Shown: one piece after another, positions 17,375 to 26,848 of the stretch
Layout of the letters: each line of letters begins with the position of its first letter
How positions within the stretch are numbered: the stretch's first letter is position 1
NCBI RefSeq assembly: GCF_009796865.1
Contig: NZ_CP047028.1
Span: forward strand, 992,001 to 1,056,000
Origin: Formosa sp. L2A11
GTDB taxonomy: Bacteria > Bacteroidota > Bacteroidia > Flavobacteriales > Flavobacteriaceae
Direction: 5' to 3'
DNA: 64,000 nt
Notes under the pieces: generated by a model
Seen by the model: only the letters and a program-made list of their open reading frames with translations
Told to the model about the DNA's origin: nothing
The model's database searches: none
Made by a program: the position numbers and the translations under genes

Positions 17375-17376
17375 AA

Positions 17377-18030
17377 ATGCCCATAACATCTATACTTTCA
17401 ACCAAAACGCTTTATAAAGAATATAAAGACATACTTACTAAAGCTAACATTCAAGTTACAGAATATAACGCTATTGCTATAGAATTTGTTGATTTTGACT
17501 CTGAAATGATAGTTGAAAACGCCATAATTACAAGTCAGAATGCTGCAAAAGCTGTCATAGAAAATAAACTGGTAATTAAGAACTGTTTTTGTGTAGGCGA
17601 AAAAACAATGGCTTATTTAGAAGAATATGGCCAAAACGTGTCTAAAATGAAACTATATGCTTCAGATTTGGCACATTATATTATAAAACATCACAATAAA
17701 GATACCTTTACTTTTTTCTCAGGAAACTTAAGACGTGATATTTTACCTAATACCTTAAAGGAAAATAAAATCGGATTAAAAGAAATCACGGTTTACAATA
17801 CAATACCTGCTCCTCAGAAAATTGAAGGGCAATTTGATGCTATATTGTTTTATAGCCCAAGTGGAGTTTCTAGTTATCTTATGGAAAATACCATAACTAA
17901 CGAAACCCTTTTTTGCATAGGTAAAACAACGGCAGAAGCCATACCAGAACATTTTAAAAATATAGTAATTCCTTCGAGTCCTACTATAGAAAACGTACTA
18001 CACGCTGTAGTAAAACACTCAAAAAAATAA
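17377..18030 (+). CDS. hemD: Uroporphyrinogen-III synthase HemD
   Basis: 217 residues from ATG 17377, 2 nt after trkA stops. The in-frame ATG at 17359 would overlap trkA and is less likely. The sequence is weakly conserved, as usual for HemD, but [42 protein letters not shown] and [12 protein letters not shown] mark the two-domain fold. It closes hydroxymethylbilane with ring-D inversion. The stop TAA overlaps the hemE ATG by one base, implying coupled translation. Confidence 0.9.
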   Translation: MPITSILSTKTLYKEYKDILTKANIQVTEYNAIAIEFVDFDSEMIVENAIITSQNAAKAVIENKLVIKNCFCVGEKTMAYLEEYGQNVSKMKLYASDLAHYIIKHHNKDTFTFFSGNLRRDILPNTLKENKIGLKEITVYNTIPAPQKIEGQFDAILFYSPSGVSSYLMENTITNETLFCIGKTTAEAIPEHFKNIVIPSSPTIENVLHAVVKHSKK

Positions 18031-19052
18031 TGATCAAAAACGATTTATACTTAAGAGCTTTAAAAGGAGAAACAGTAGAACGTCCTCCGGTTTGGATGAT
18101 GCGTCAAGCAGGACGTTATTTACCAGAATTTATTGCTATTCGCGAAAAATACGACTTCTTTACACGTTGCCGCACACCAGAATTAGCAAGTGAAATTACC
18201 GTACAACCTATCCGTCGTTTCGGTATGGATGCTGCTATTTTATTTAGCGATATTTTGGTTATACCACAAGCCATGAATATTGAAGTAGAAATGAAACCTA
18301 ATTTCGGTCCATATCTGCCAAACCCTGTTCGCGATCAAAAAGATGTAGACAGCGTCATTGTACCGGATGTTAATGTAGAATTAGATTATGTAATGCAAGC
18401 CATAAAAGCAACCAAAGAACTACTTAACGATGAGGTTCCCTTAATTGGTTTTGCAGGTTCTCCATGGACTATCTTATGTTACGTAGTACAAGGACAAGGC
18501 AGTAAGAATTTCGATAAAGCCAAAGAATTTTGTTTTACAAATCCAATAGCAGCACATCAATTACTTCAGAAAATTACAGATACTACTATTGCGTATTTAA
18601 AAGCTAAAGTAGCTGCAGGAGTAGATGCTGTACAAGTTTTCGATTCTTGGGGAGGAATGCTTGCGCCAACAGACTATAAAGAATTTTCTTGGCAATACAT
18701 CAATCAAATAGTTGAAGCTTTAAAAGACGACGCTCCTGTTATTGTATTTGGAAAAGGATGTTGGTTTGCACTTGGAGATATGGCAAAAAGTAACGCTGCA
18801 GCATTAGGAGTAGACTGGACATGTTCTCCACAGAACGCACGTTATTTAAGTGGAGGAAATATTACATTACAAGGTAATTTCGATCCATCAAGATTATTAT
18901 CGCCGCCTTCAGAAATTAAAAAAATGGTACACCAAATGATTAACGAATTTGGTAAAGACAAGTACATTGTAAATCTTGGTCATGGTATTTTACCTAACAT
19001 TCCGTTAGATAACGCCAAAGCCTTTATAGATGCCGTTAAAGAATACAAATAA
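18030..19052 (+). CDS. hemE: Uroporphyrinogen decarboxylase HemE
   Basis: 340 residues. The signature [17 protein letters not shown] is at the N-terminus; [23 protein letters not shown] and [15 protein letters not shown] are all standard. It removes four carboxyl groups from uroporphyrinogen III to give coproporphyrinogen III, the substrate of HemF two genes down. One-base overlap with hemD; the acetyltransferase gene starts 2 nt after its stop. Confidence 0.98.
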   Translation: MIKNDLYLRALKGETVERPPVWMMRQAGRYLPEFIAIREKYDFFTRCRTPELASEITVQPIRRFGMDAAILFSDILVIPQAMNIEVEMKPNFGPYLPNPVRDQKDVDSVIVPDVNVELDYVMQAIKATKELLNDEVPLIGFAGSPWTILCYVVQGQGSKNFDKAKEFCFTNPIAAHQLLQKITDTTIAYLKAKVAAGVDAVQVFDSWGGMLAPTDYKEFSWQYINQIVEALKDDAPVIVFGKGCWFALGDMAKSNAAALGVDWTCSPQNARYLSGGNITLQGNFDPSRLLSPPSEIKKMVHQMINEFGKDKYIVNLGHGILPNIPLDNAKAFIDAVKEYK

Positions 19053-19054
19053 TA

Positions 19055-19588
19055 ATGAGTAACCATGCGTTTTACATTTCCGAATTAGAACTAACTGACG
19101 CTACTATGCTTCATAAGTTTATGATGGATAATGTAAAACGTTTTGTGCCTTATTTACCATACACGCTTGCTAAAAATTTAAAAGTTGAAGGGTCGGAAGC
19201 ATATATTCTTGCACAACAACAAAAAATGAAGCATAAGCTAGAATATACATTTTCACTAAAAGACGTCACAACAAATGCCATCTTTGCGCTTATTATTTTA
19301 AAGGATATTAATTGGCAAAATGGAATAGGTGAATTTGCATATTGCATTGACAAACAGAAAGAAAATAAAGGTATAATGTCTTCAGCAATTGCTAAATTTT
19401 CTAATTATGCATTTACATCTTTAGGTTTAAAAACACTTCAAATTGTATCCCATAAAACGAATATTGCAAGCATTAAAGTCGCTACAAATGCTGGTTTTAT
19501 TTGGACAAAAACTTTGAAAAACGAATACGCGCCTCCAAACGCGCCAACTCAAGACATGGAATTATATGAACTACACTATCAAAGATAA
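19055..19588 (+). CDS. GNAT family acetyltransferase (RimJ/RimL type)
   Basis: 177 residues with a GNAT fold: an N-terminal LELTDATMLHKFM block, GEFAYCIDKQKENKGIMSSA as the acetyl-CoA binding part, and LQIVSHKTNIASIKVATNAGFIW near the C-terminus, as in ribosomal-protein or small-molecule N-acetyltransferases. Substrate unknown. It is wedged between hemE (2-nt gap) and hemF (23-nt overlap). Confidence 0.85.
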   Translation: MSNHAFYISELELTDATMLHKFMMDNVKRFVPYLPYTLAKNLKVEGSEAYILAQQQKMKHKLEYTFSLKDVTTNAIFALIILKDINWQNGIGEFAYCIDKQKENKGIMSSAIAKFSNYAFTSLGLKTLQIVSHKTNIASIKVATNAGFIWTKTLKNEYAPPNAPTQDMELYELHYQR

Positions 19589-20492
19589 ATTTTACAAATA
19601 CATTCAAGAATTACAAGATACCATTACTGCTGGTTTAGAATTAGTAGATGGTAAAGCTAAATTTCAAGAAGATATTTGGAAACGTCCTGAAGGTGGAGGC
19701 GGAAGAACTCGTGTTATTGAAAACGGAAATGTTTTTGAAAAAGGTGGTGTAAATATTTCTGGAGTTCATGGCGAGCTTCCTGAAAGTATGCAAAACTATT
19801 TTGGCGTTAAAGATGCTAATTTCTTTGCCTGCGGGTTAAGCTTAGTACTACATCCTAAAAACCCAATGGTACCAACAGTGCATGCCAATTGGCGCTATTT
19901 TGAAATGTATGATAAAGATGGTAACATTGTAGACCAATGGTTTGGTGGCGGACAAGATTTAACGCCTTATTATCTTTTTAATGAAGACGCTATTCATTTT
20001 CATACCACTTGCAAAACCGCTTGCGACAAGCATAATCCTGAATTTTATAAAACCTATAAAGATAAATGCGATACATATTTCTGGAATGCACACAGAGACG
20101 AAGCTCGCGGTATAGGTGGTTTATTTTTCGATTACTGTAAAGCTACCGAAAATATGAATATGGAAAACTGGTACGATTTCACAACAGAAGTTGGTAATAG
20201 TTTTCTAGAAAGTTATGTGCCTATAGCTGAAAAACGAAAAGACTTAGACTTTACTGAAGCACAAAAAAACTGGCAAGAAATTCGTCGTGGCCGTTATGTA
20301 GAATTTAATTTAGTACACGATAAAGGCACATTATTCGGACTAAAAACAAACGGAAGAATTGAAAGTATTTTAATGAGTTTACCTCCACATGTGCAATGGG
20401 TTTACAACCATACTCCAGAAGCGGGAAGCGAAGAAGAAAAATTAATACACATTTTACAAAACCCTATAGACTGGGTTAAAACAAATATTTAA
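19566..20492 (+). CDS. hemF: Oxygen-dependent coproporphyrinogen-III oxidase HemF
   Basis: 308 residues. GGGGRTRVIENGNVFEKGGV, VHANWRYFEMYD, WFGGGQDLTPYY, HRDEARGIGGLFFDY and RRGRYVEFNLV are the conserved HemF blocks. It oxidatively decarboxylates coproporphyrinogen III to protoporphyrinogen IX using O2, so this organism makes haem aerobically, although a HemN elsewhere is not excluded. The only plausible start overlaps the acetyltransferase gene by 23 nt. It ends 21 nt from the convergent helicase gene. Confidence 0.97.
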   Translation: MNYTIKDKFYKYIQELQDTITAGLELVDGKAKFQEDIWKRPEGGGGRTRVIENGNVFEKGGVNISGVHGELPESMQNYFGVKDANFFACGLSLVLHPKNPMVPTVHANWRYFEMYDKDGNIVDQWFGGGQDLTPYYLFNEDAIHFHTTCKTACDKHNPEFYKTYKDKCDTYFWNAHRDEARGIGGLFFDYCKATENMNMENWYDFTTEVGNSFLESYVPIAEKRKDLDFTEAQKNWQEIRRGRYVEFNLVHDKGTLFGLKTNGRIESILMSLPPHVQWVYNHTPEAGSEEEKLIHILQNPIDWVKTNI

Positions 20493-20513
20493 TAACTACT
20501 TTAAATTAGCAGT

Positions 20514-23186
20514 TTATTTCCAAACCACAACTTCTTTAGTCATTTTCTTAAAGGTATTATACACATGAAATAATCTCGCTTTTAAAAGAAACTTTCGTCC
20601 GTCTACGCTTCTTGTAAATATTAATTTTGATTTCCCTAAAGCAGATTTCCAATGTTTTTGAAACACTAAAGCATGCTTCTTTTTATCGCCAAACAATTCT
20701 GGTACAGGATAAAAATTTTCTACATCAAAACGTTTTCTAAATATATTCGTTTTTATAATTAGATACCTTGGAGATCTAATAGGTTCTAAAAGCTCACTTA
20801 ATGCCTTAGCAAACATTGTGTTCTCTAATGCACTCGCACCAACTAAATAGCAAACAACATCGCCTTTGCCATGCAAATATGAGTTTACACGTATGTCGTT
20901 TCTTGCCGATGTAATATATCCCAACTCGTCTAAAGTATCTAGAATTGCTGTTCCCATTTTACCAATCTTTTTATAAAGATAACCATAGCGTAAGTACACT
21001 TTTAAAGCCTTATAAAATTGATAACCAAACCTAAAAACAAAGGCGGCTACAAAAGCATAAACAAAAGCGTAAACACCCCGTTCTAAAATAATATTGAAAC
21101 TTTTTATTACAAACTCTACATAAAAAAGCATGATTGCAAAAAATAGATCGGCTACAAAAAATCGTAAAACATCAAAATAATAAATTTGTTTTTGTCTTTT
21201 AAAAGGTCGCTTTCCTGAATGTAAAACTTTAACTTCTTTAGTTAACTTAGTTCCTTTTCCGATAGCAACATCCCATTTTTCTGTAATTAAAACACGGTTT
21301 TTTGCACGCTTTAAGGTTGCTTCATTTAACGTATTAATAGCATCTGCAGAAACTTCATCAGGAATATTTAAACGATCAAAACCATTACATATAAACGGAT
21401 TATCACTATTATTTACACCAACAAAAGCTTCAAACCGTCGCTTTAAAGTATCTACTTCTTTTCCTCCATCTAAAACGGTTGGATCTACACATGCCAAGTG
21501 CCAGATGTTTCCTATTTTGTTAGGCGTATCTGCATCTTTTCTAATTGCCCTACCTCGCATTTGATTAGACGATACAAACGAACCAATAAAAGATGCCAAA
21601 ATTAAACTGTTAATAGAAGGCGCGTCCCAACCTTCACCCAACAAAGATTTTGTACCAACCAAAACTTTAATATGTCCAGTTTCAAAAAGCTGAGTCATAA
21701 TACGTACAATAGACTTCTCTGATTTCCCTTTTGGACTTACTAACAAAAAAGATGCATCTGTTTCTAACGGAGAAAATGTAAAATTATCTAGAGATTCAAT
21801 CGCTTCAAAAGCATTTAAAATAGATGTATTAATAATAACAATACTACCAGAAAGTACGGCCAACGCTTCTGGATTTTCACAATAATATCTTACATATTGA
21901 AAAACAGGAATAACTCCTATTTTATTAATATCTTCAATAGTTTTGTTCGTACTATTTAAAAATTCTTTCCGGATATAATCTGTAAGAATCACACATCTTA
22001 AATCTGAATCTAAACTTTCGCGTTCTGCCTTAACAATACTTACAATACTTTTAAGTTTACTCGGACTATTTGTTAACGATTTATAAAGCAATTCTTCGCC
22101 AACAAAGTCTATAGAATTATGCTCGAAAACATGAAGTATTCTTAATTGTTTTTCTAGTTTTAACAGGTAATTTTCATGAGCAACAAGGCGTTCTCTATCC
22201 GATACTAATATATGCTGAAACAAAATACCTAACCAATGTAAATCGAGTTCAGGAAACTGAATTGTTTCACGTGTATTGAACCCTAAAATTTCTAATTTTT
22301 TATGTTCAATTTCAAATCCACAGGTATGCAAAAAAATAAGAATCGCCGAAAAATATTCCGTATTAGCATAAAGTTCTTCCAAATGCCAATTCGGACTTTT
22401 ATAAAAACGGTGTGCTTTTAAAAAGGCAATAAATGCATCATCTTTTAAAATTTCGTCTTTAAAATCGGCAATGTTTCTGCGGTATTCTACTATAAAATTA
22501 ATTTCTAAATCTTCTGGCTTAGAGAAATACACAAAATCTTGATGCGGGCACAAATCCCGTTCGCGAACCAAATCTGGCACAGCAATCTCATCATCTATTT
22601 CACCACAAAGTGAAAAATATTTAGAAACTTCTGCTCGACTACTATCATAAGGCGGTGTTGCTGTAAGCGCAACAATATAAAATTCAGAATTCTTTTTTAA
22701 ATCCATTAAGCACGTCCACCATGCATTTTTTAAATGATGTGCCTCGTCTAAAACAATAGTTTCAATTTGGTGTTTTCTAAAAAAATTATAATAATCTTCT
22801 TTATTTTCAAAAGTTTTATAAAATGCATAAAGCGATTGGTAGGTAGAAAATGTAATATCGCTAGGATTTTTTAAATCGAAAGAAAACGCATTAAAATTTT
22901 CTTTTGCAGAGAAGAAAGATTGTAACCTATTCTCCCATTGATTTCTAATAGTAAGTGTTGGAGCAAGCACCAATGTTTTTTTACCAAGTTTACGAACTAT
23001 TTCTAATCCTAAAATAGTTTTTCCAGATCCAGGAGGAGCAATAACATGAAAATGGCGGTCTTCAATATACCTGTTAAAATGTTTTAAAAGTTCGGCCTGA
23101 TAGCTTCTCCAGGGATAAATAAATTCTAAAAGTCTTAGGCTTTCTAGCAATATAAAATGGGTTATAATGAGTAACTTTGCACGCAT
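20514..23186 (-). CDS. DEAD/DEAH-box helicase-like protein with C-terminal membrane segments
   Basis: 890 residues. An SF2 helicase core covers about residues 20-600: Q-like PWRSYQ, Walker A APPGSGKT (50-57), DEAH (147-150), TATPP (175-179), motif V GEGWDAP (about 517-523) and motif VI QMRGRAIRKD (542-551). Two unusual things follow. A hydrophobic block at about 674-724 looks like two membrane helices, and a further ~165 residues match no domain I know. No nuclease domain was recognised. The ATG at 23186 is used, but the first residues are poorly supported because the hemB -7 box lies inside them on the other strand. Convergent with hemF, divergent from hemB. Role unknown. Confidence 0.8.
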   Translation of the reverse strand: MRAKLLIITHFILLESLRLLEFIYPWRSYQAELLKHFNRYIEDRHFHVIAPPGSGKTILGLEIVRKLGKKTLVLAPTLTIRNQWENRLQSFFSAKENFNAFSFDLKNPSDITFSTYQSLYAFYKTFENKEDYYNFFRKHQIETIVLDEAHHLKNAWWTCLMDLKKNSEFYIVALTATPPYDSSRAEVSKYFSLCGEIDDEIAVPDLVRERDLCPHQDFVYFSKPEDLEINFIVEYRRNIADFKDEILKDDAFIAFLKAHRFYKSPNWHLEELYANTEYFSAILIFLHTCGFEIEHKKLEILGFNTRETIQFPELDLHWLGILFQHILVSDRERLVAHENYLLKLEKQLRILHVFEHNSIDFVGEELLYKSLTNSPSKLKSIVSIVKAERESLDSDLRCVILTDYIRKEFLNSTNKTIEDINKIGVIPVFQYVRYYCENPEALAVLSGSIVIINTSILNAFEAIESLDNFTFSPLETDASFLLVSPKGKSEKSIVRIMTQLFETGHIKVLVGTKSLLGEGWDAPSINSLILASFIGSFVSSNQMRGRAIRKDADTPNKIGNIWHLACVDPTVLDGGKEVDTLKRRFEAFVGVNNSDNPFICNGFDRLNIPDEVSADAINTLNEATLKRAKNRVLITEKWDVAIGKGTKLTKEVKVLHSGKRPFKRQKQIYYFDVLRFFVADLFFAIMLFYVEFVIKSFNIILERGVYAFVYAFVAAFVFRFGYQFYKALKVYLRYGYLYKKIGKMGTAILDTLDELGYITSARNDIRVNSYLHGKGDVVCYLVGASALENTMFAKALSELLEPIRSPRYLIIKTNIFRKRFDVENFYPVPELFGDKKKHALVFQKHWKSALGKSKLIFTRSVDGRKFLLKARLFHVYNTFKKMTKEVVVWK
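23172..23179 (+). promoter_or_regulatory. -7 box of hemB
   Basis: TAACTTTG fits TAnnTTTG, 46 nt before the hemB ATG at 23226. It lies within the first codons of the divergent helicase ORF. Confidence 0.55.
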
Positions 23187-23225
23187 TAAAAGTAATCAAT
23201 ATTAATCTTATTTTAGTCCATTATT

Positions 23226-24215
23226 ATGTATCCTATAAAAAGAAACAGACGTTTAAGAACAAACGAAGCTATTCGTTCATTAGTTCGTGAAACTATTATT
23301 TCACCAAACGATTTTTTAGTACCACTTTTCGTGGTCGAGGGGAAAGGTGTTAAGGATGAAATTCCTTCTATGCCAAATTATTTTAGACTTAGTTTAGATA
23401 CACTTCAGAATGAAGTAAAAGAACTATGGTCTTTAGGTTTAAAATCCGTTTTACTTTTTGTAAAAGTAGACGACAAATTAAAAGACAACAAAGGTACAGA
23501 AGCTGTAAATCCAAATGGATTAATGCAACGTGCTATAAAAGCAGTAAAAGACGCTTGCCCAGACATGATAGTGATGACTGATGTTGCATTAGATCCCTAT
23601 TCAATTTACGGACACGATGGTATTGTTGAAAACGGTATTATACTTAATGACGAATCTGTAGACGTTTTATCAGAAATGGCTTTAAGCCATGCTGTAGCAG
23701 GTTCAGATTTTATTGCACCTAGCGACATGAATGACGGAAGGACTTTAAAAATTCGTCAATTACTAGAAAAAGAAGGCTATAAAAACACCGGTATTATGGC
23801 TTATACAGCAAAATATGCATCAGCATTTTACGGCCCTTTTAGAGACGCTTTAGATTCTGCTCCTGTTGATTTGGTTGACGTGCCAAAAGACAAAAAAACA
23901 TACCAAATGGATTATGGGAATAGATTAGAAGCTATTCGAGAAACCTTAATAGATATAGAAGAAGGTGCAGATATCGTTATGGTAAAACCAGGATTATGCT
24001 ATCTAGATATTGTACGCGAAATTAAAAATGAAGTTAATGTACCAATCGCTGTTTACCAAGTTTCTGGAGAATATGCCATGGTAAAAGCTGCAGCTGAACG
24101 CGGATGGTTAGACCATGATGCCGTAATGTTGGAACAAGTTACCGCTATAAAAAGAGCAGGCGCAGACATTATTACAAGTTATTTTGCAAAAGATGTTGTT
24201 AAACTAATAAGTTAA
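23226..24215 (+). CDS. hemB: Porphobilinogen synthase HemB (Cys-less metal site)
   Basis: 329 residues. Schiff-base lysines are Lys196 in YTAKYAS and Lys254 in MVKPGLCYLD. At the position of the zinc-binding Cys triad of other enzymes the sequence is DPYSIYGHDG (about 123-132), so it belongs to the Mg/K-dependent, zinc-free type. It condenses two 5-aminolevulinate molecules to porphobilinogen, between HemL and HemC. It is separated from the other hem genes by the helicase and has its own promoter. Confidence 0.97.
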   Translation: MYPIKRNRRLRTNEAIRSLVRETIISPNDFLVPLFVVEGKGVKDEIPSMPNYFRLSLDTLQNEVKELWSLGLKSVLLFVKVDDKLKDNKGTEAVNPNGLMQRAIKAVKDACPDMIVMTDVALDPYSIYGHDGIVENGIILNDESVDVLSEMALSHAVAGSDFIAPSDMNDGRTLKIRQLLEKEGYKNTGIMAYTAKYASAFYGPFRDALDSAPVDLVDVPKDKKTYQMDYGNRLEAIRETLIDIEEGADIVMVKPGLCYLDIVREIKNEVNVPIAVYQVSGEYAMVKAAAERGWLDHDAVMLEQVTAIKRAGADIITSYFAKDVVKLIS

Positions 24216-24718
24216 CAGTAAAAAATAACAGCTTTCAAAAACAACAAAAAAACTCCTTATTTAAATTCGAATCAATTGAATTTGACACAAATTGATTTCG
24301 TCACAGAAAACATAAGTCATTTATTAAAAACGCTTAGCTTCATTATAACTAAGCATTATATGTATTGATAACGACAATTGATTTGAATTTAAATAATTAT
24401 AAAATTAGTCAACCTCTTCTTCAAACGAAAGTAGAATCTTTTGAATCTTAAAACAATCTACTTTTCAAGGCATTTTAATAATGCCCAATCTTAATTTAAA
24501 TCTTTTTCTCTTTTTACCCAATTAACAAAATCCTATAAGTCTTAAAATCCCGAAGCACGTATTTCTCTACAAGAAAGCACATTATTGTAATCATTTTTGG
24601 TAATTACCTCATAAATAGCGCAAAAAACAGACAAAAAGACAAACAATAAACGAATCAATTTAATTATATTTGAATTCGAATCATTTGAATATATATAAAT
24701 TTAATTTCGATAACAAAA
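24216..24718 (+). promoter_or_regulatory. AsnC gene control region with repeated CGAATCAwTT sites
   Basis: No gene was seen in these 503 bp. Three copies of CGAATCA(A/T)TT occur at 24268-24277, 24651-24660 and 24677-24686. The first and third sit in imperfect palindromes (aattcgaatcaattgaatt at 24264-24282). A -7 box TATATTTG lies at 24665-24672 between sites two and three, so binding there would cover the promoter. Lrp/AsnC proteins commonly control their own genes, which fits. ATG at 24719. Confidence 0.55.
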
Positions 24719-25126
24719 ATGGATGGTATAGATCAAAAAATCATAGATATGCTTCGCTTAAACGCTCGTGAGTCATTTGCAACTATAGGAAAGACTGTAG
24801 AATTGTCGGCTCCTGCAATAGGTAAACGTGTAAAACAATTAGAAAAGAAAGGTTTTATTTTAGGCTACTCACTTAAACTTAATCACAATAAATTAAACGT
24901 TAGCGTTAGAGCTTATATCAACTTAAGCATACACCAATCAAGTACGATAAGAACAGCTTACAATCAAATTAAATACATGAAAGACGTACAACGTTGCGAT
25001 CGTATTACCGGAGAAGACAGCTTATGCATTTTAGGTTATTTTAAAGACAATAAAGCTTTAATTACATTTTTAGAACGCATCTCTCAATACGGAATTCCAC
25101 ATACTAGAATTATATTAGAGAGTTAA
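24719..25126 (+). CDS. Lrp/AsnC family transcriptional regulator
   Basis: 135 residues, slightly short for the family. The N-terminal helix-turn-helix is IDQKIIDMLRLNARESFATI then KTVELSAPAIGKRVKQLEKK. The C-terminal RAM-type effector domain is seen from about residue 60 (VRAYINLSIHQS; CDRITGEDSLCILGYFKD). The effector is probably an amino acid, but it is not deducible. The palindromic sites upstream suggest self-regulation. No partner gene is in the same run. Confidence 0.92.
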   Translation: MDGIDQKIIDMLRLNARESFATIGKTVELSAPAIGKRVKQLEKKGFILGYSLKLNHNKLNVSVRAYINLSIHQSSTIRTAYNQIKYMKDVQRCDRITGEDSLCILGYFKDNKALITFLERISQYGIPHTRIILES

Positions 25127-25257
25127 TCTGTTTTTAATTATTAAAAATTAAGACGCACAATTATAACAATAGAGATTAGTTTAATTTACCTCTACAGAAA
25201 AAAAATATACATTTCAACATTCCTTTTGTAACTTCGCTAAAAATCAAATAAATCAAT

Positions 25258-26343
25258 ATGGGTGCACTTTTATTATGGGCAACAGTTTCAATATTTTTCT
25301 CGTTTTTATGTTCAATCCTAGAAGCTGTATTTTTAAGTGTAACGCCCACGTTTATAAATGTTAAAAAGAATGAAGGTAAAGAGTATGCAACCACTTTAGA
25401 AAACCTAAAGAAGGACGTAGACAAACCTTTAATTGCCATCTTAACACTAAACACCATCGCACATACTTTAGGTGCCATGATGGTTGGTATTCAGGCTGAA
25501 AGTTTACCATATAAATTTGAACTTTTTGGTGTGAATACAGTAGGTATCGTTTCTGCAATTATGACGCTCTTAATTTTAGTAGTCTCAGAAATTATTCCTA
25601 AAACTATTGGTGCACAACACTGGCAAGGACTTGCTAATTTTACATCTAAAGCGTTAACCGTTTTAATATTTCCTTTAAAATGGACTGGTATTTTATGGCT
25701 ACTTCAACTTACCACAAAACTTATTGGTGGTAAAGGTCATGGTAGTGCATTAAGTCGTGAAGATTTTCATGCTATGGCAGATATGGCAACCCAAGACGGT
25801 GTGTTTCAAGAATCTGAAAGTAAAATTCTTAAAAACTTATTGGTATTTAAAGATATTCTTGCTAAAGATATTATGACGCCTAGAACTGTAATAAAAACGG
25901 CAAATGAAGAAACTACCGTTCAAGATTTTTTTAAAGAAAATTCTAATGTTCGTTTTTCTAGAATTCCGTTATACACAAACGACCAAGATAACATTACAGG
26001 CTTAGTTTTAAAAGACGAAGTGTTTAAAGAAATGGCACTTGGTAATGGTTCCAAAACACTTAAAGATTTAAAACGAAATATCATTATTATAGAACGTAAC
26101 ATTGCCATTCCAACGCTTTTTGAACAACTTGTAGAAAGCAAAAACCACATGGCCTTAGTCGTTGATGAATACGGTTCTGTAAGCGGTATTGTAACTATGG
26201 AAGATGTTATTGAAACCCTTTTAGGACTAGAAATTATGGACGAAAGCGACCATGTTGCAGATCTTCAAGTATTGGCAAGAAAGAGCTGGGAAGTTCGAGC
26301 TAAACGCCTAGGCTTAATTGGAGATATTCATGAAGAACACTAA
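25258..26343 (+). CDS. CNNM (DUF21) and CBS-pair membrane protein
   Basis: 361 residues. An N-terminal DUF21/CNNM membrane domain of four helices (about 1-165) contains CSILEAVFLSVTP and SEIIPKTIGAQHW. A CBS pair follows (about 195-330) with IMTPRTVIKTANE and LVVDEYGSVSGIVTMEDVIE. Such proteins are linked to Mg2+ or Co2+ efflux and were once called haemolysin-like. The C-terminal CorC/HlyC domain is absent. The stop overlaps the next ATG by one base (TAATG). Confidence 0.93.
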   Translation: MGALLLWATVSIFFSFLCSILEAVFLSVTPTFINVKKNEGKEYATTLENLKKDVDKPLIAILTLNTIAHTLGAMMVGIQAESLPYKFELFGVNTVGIVSAIMTLLILVVSEIIPKTIGAQHWQGLANFTSKALTVLIFPLKWTGILWLLQLTTKLIGGKGHGSALSREDFHAMADMATQDGVFQESESKILKNLLVFKDILAKDIMTPRTVIKTANEETTVQDFFKENSNVRFSRIPLYTNDQDNITGLVLKDEVFKEMALGNGSKTLKDLKRNIIIIERNIAIPTLFEQLVESKNHMALVVDEYGSVSGIVTMEDVIETLLGLEIMDESDHVADLQVLARKSWEVRAKRLGLIGDIHEEH

Positions 26344-26816
26344 TGGATACTTGTATTATAAAATCGCCCTTAGGCTATACTAGAATTGAAGGAGATCTTG
26401 AAGGCATAGCATCTATAACAGTTTTAAATTCTGAAGAAACTCCTTCAGAACATATTCCGGAATCACTTCAAAATTGCGTCATTCAATTACACGATTATTT
26501 TGAAGGTAATCGCCAAATATTCAACATAAAACAGAACCCAAAAGGCACTGAATTTCAGAAAAAAGTATGGCAAGCATTAACCAAAATTCCTTTCGGAAAA
26601 ACAATGTCATATTTAGAACTTTCTAAACAATTAGGCGATGTAAGAGCCATTCGCGCAGTTGCTAATGCCAACGGAAAGAACCCGCTTTGGATAGTTGTTC
26701 CATGTCACCGCGTAATTGGCACAGATGGTAGTCTTACCGGATACGCAGGCGGATTACATCGTAAACAATGGCTATTAAACCACGAAAGTCCCGTTACACA
26801 GCAATCTTTATTTTAA
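26343..26816 (+). CDS. ogt: Methylated-DNA-[protein]-cysteine S-methyltransferase (Ogt/AGT)
   Basis: 157 residues. The active-site motif PCHRVIG holds the acceptor cysteine, with VANANGKNPLWIVV before it and a helix-turn-helix (TMSYLELSKQLGDVRAIRAV). It removes alkyl groups from O6-guanine in a one-use reaction. Translationally coupled to the CNNM gene by a one-base overlap; no functional link is known. Confidence 0.95.
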   Translation: MDTCIIKSPLGYTRIEGDLEGIASITVLNSEETPSEHIPESLQNCVIQLHDYFEGNRQIFNIKQNPKGTEFQKKVWQALTKIPFGKTMSYLELSKQLGDVRAIRAVANANGKNPLWIVVPCHRVIGTDGSLTGYAGGLHRKQWLLNHESPVTQQSLF

Positions 26817-26848
26817 ATTCTTATATTTAGTCCAACTAAATATTCATC

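Noticed and set aside
20514-23186. Known anti-phage helicase system
   Set aside because: No nuclease, methylase or other defence partner next to it; the neighbours are haem genes.
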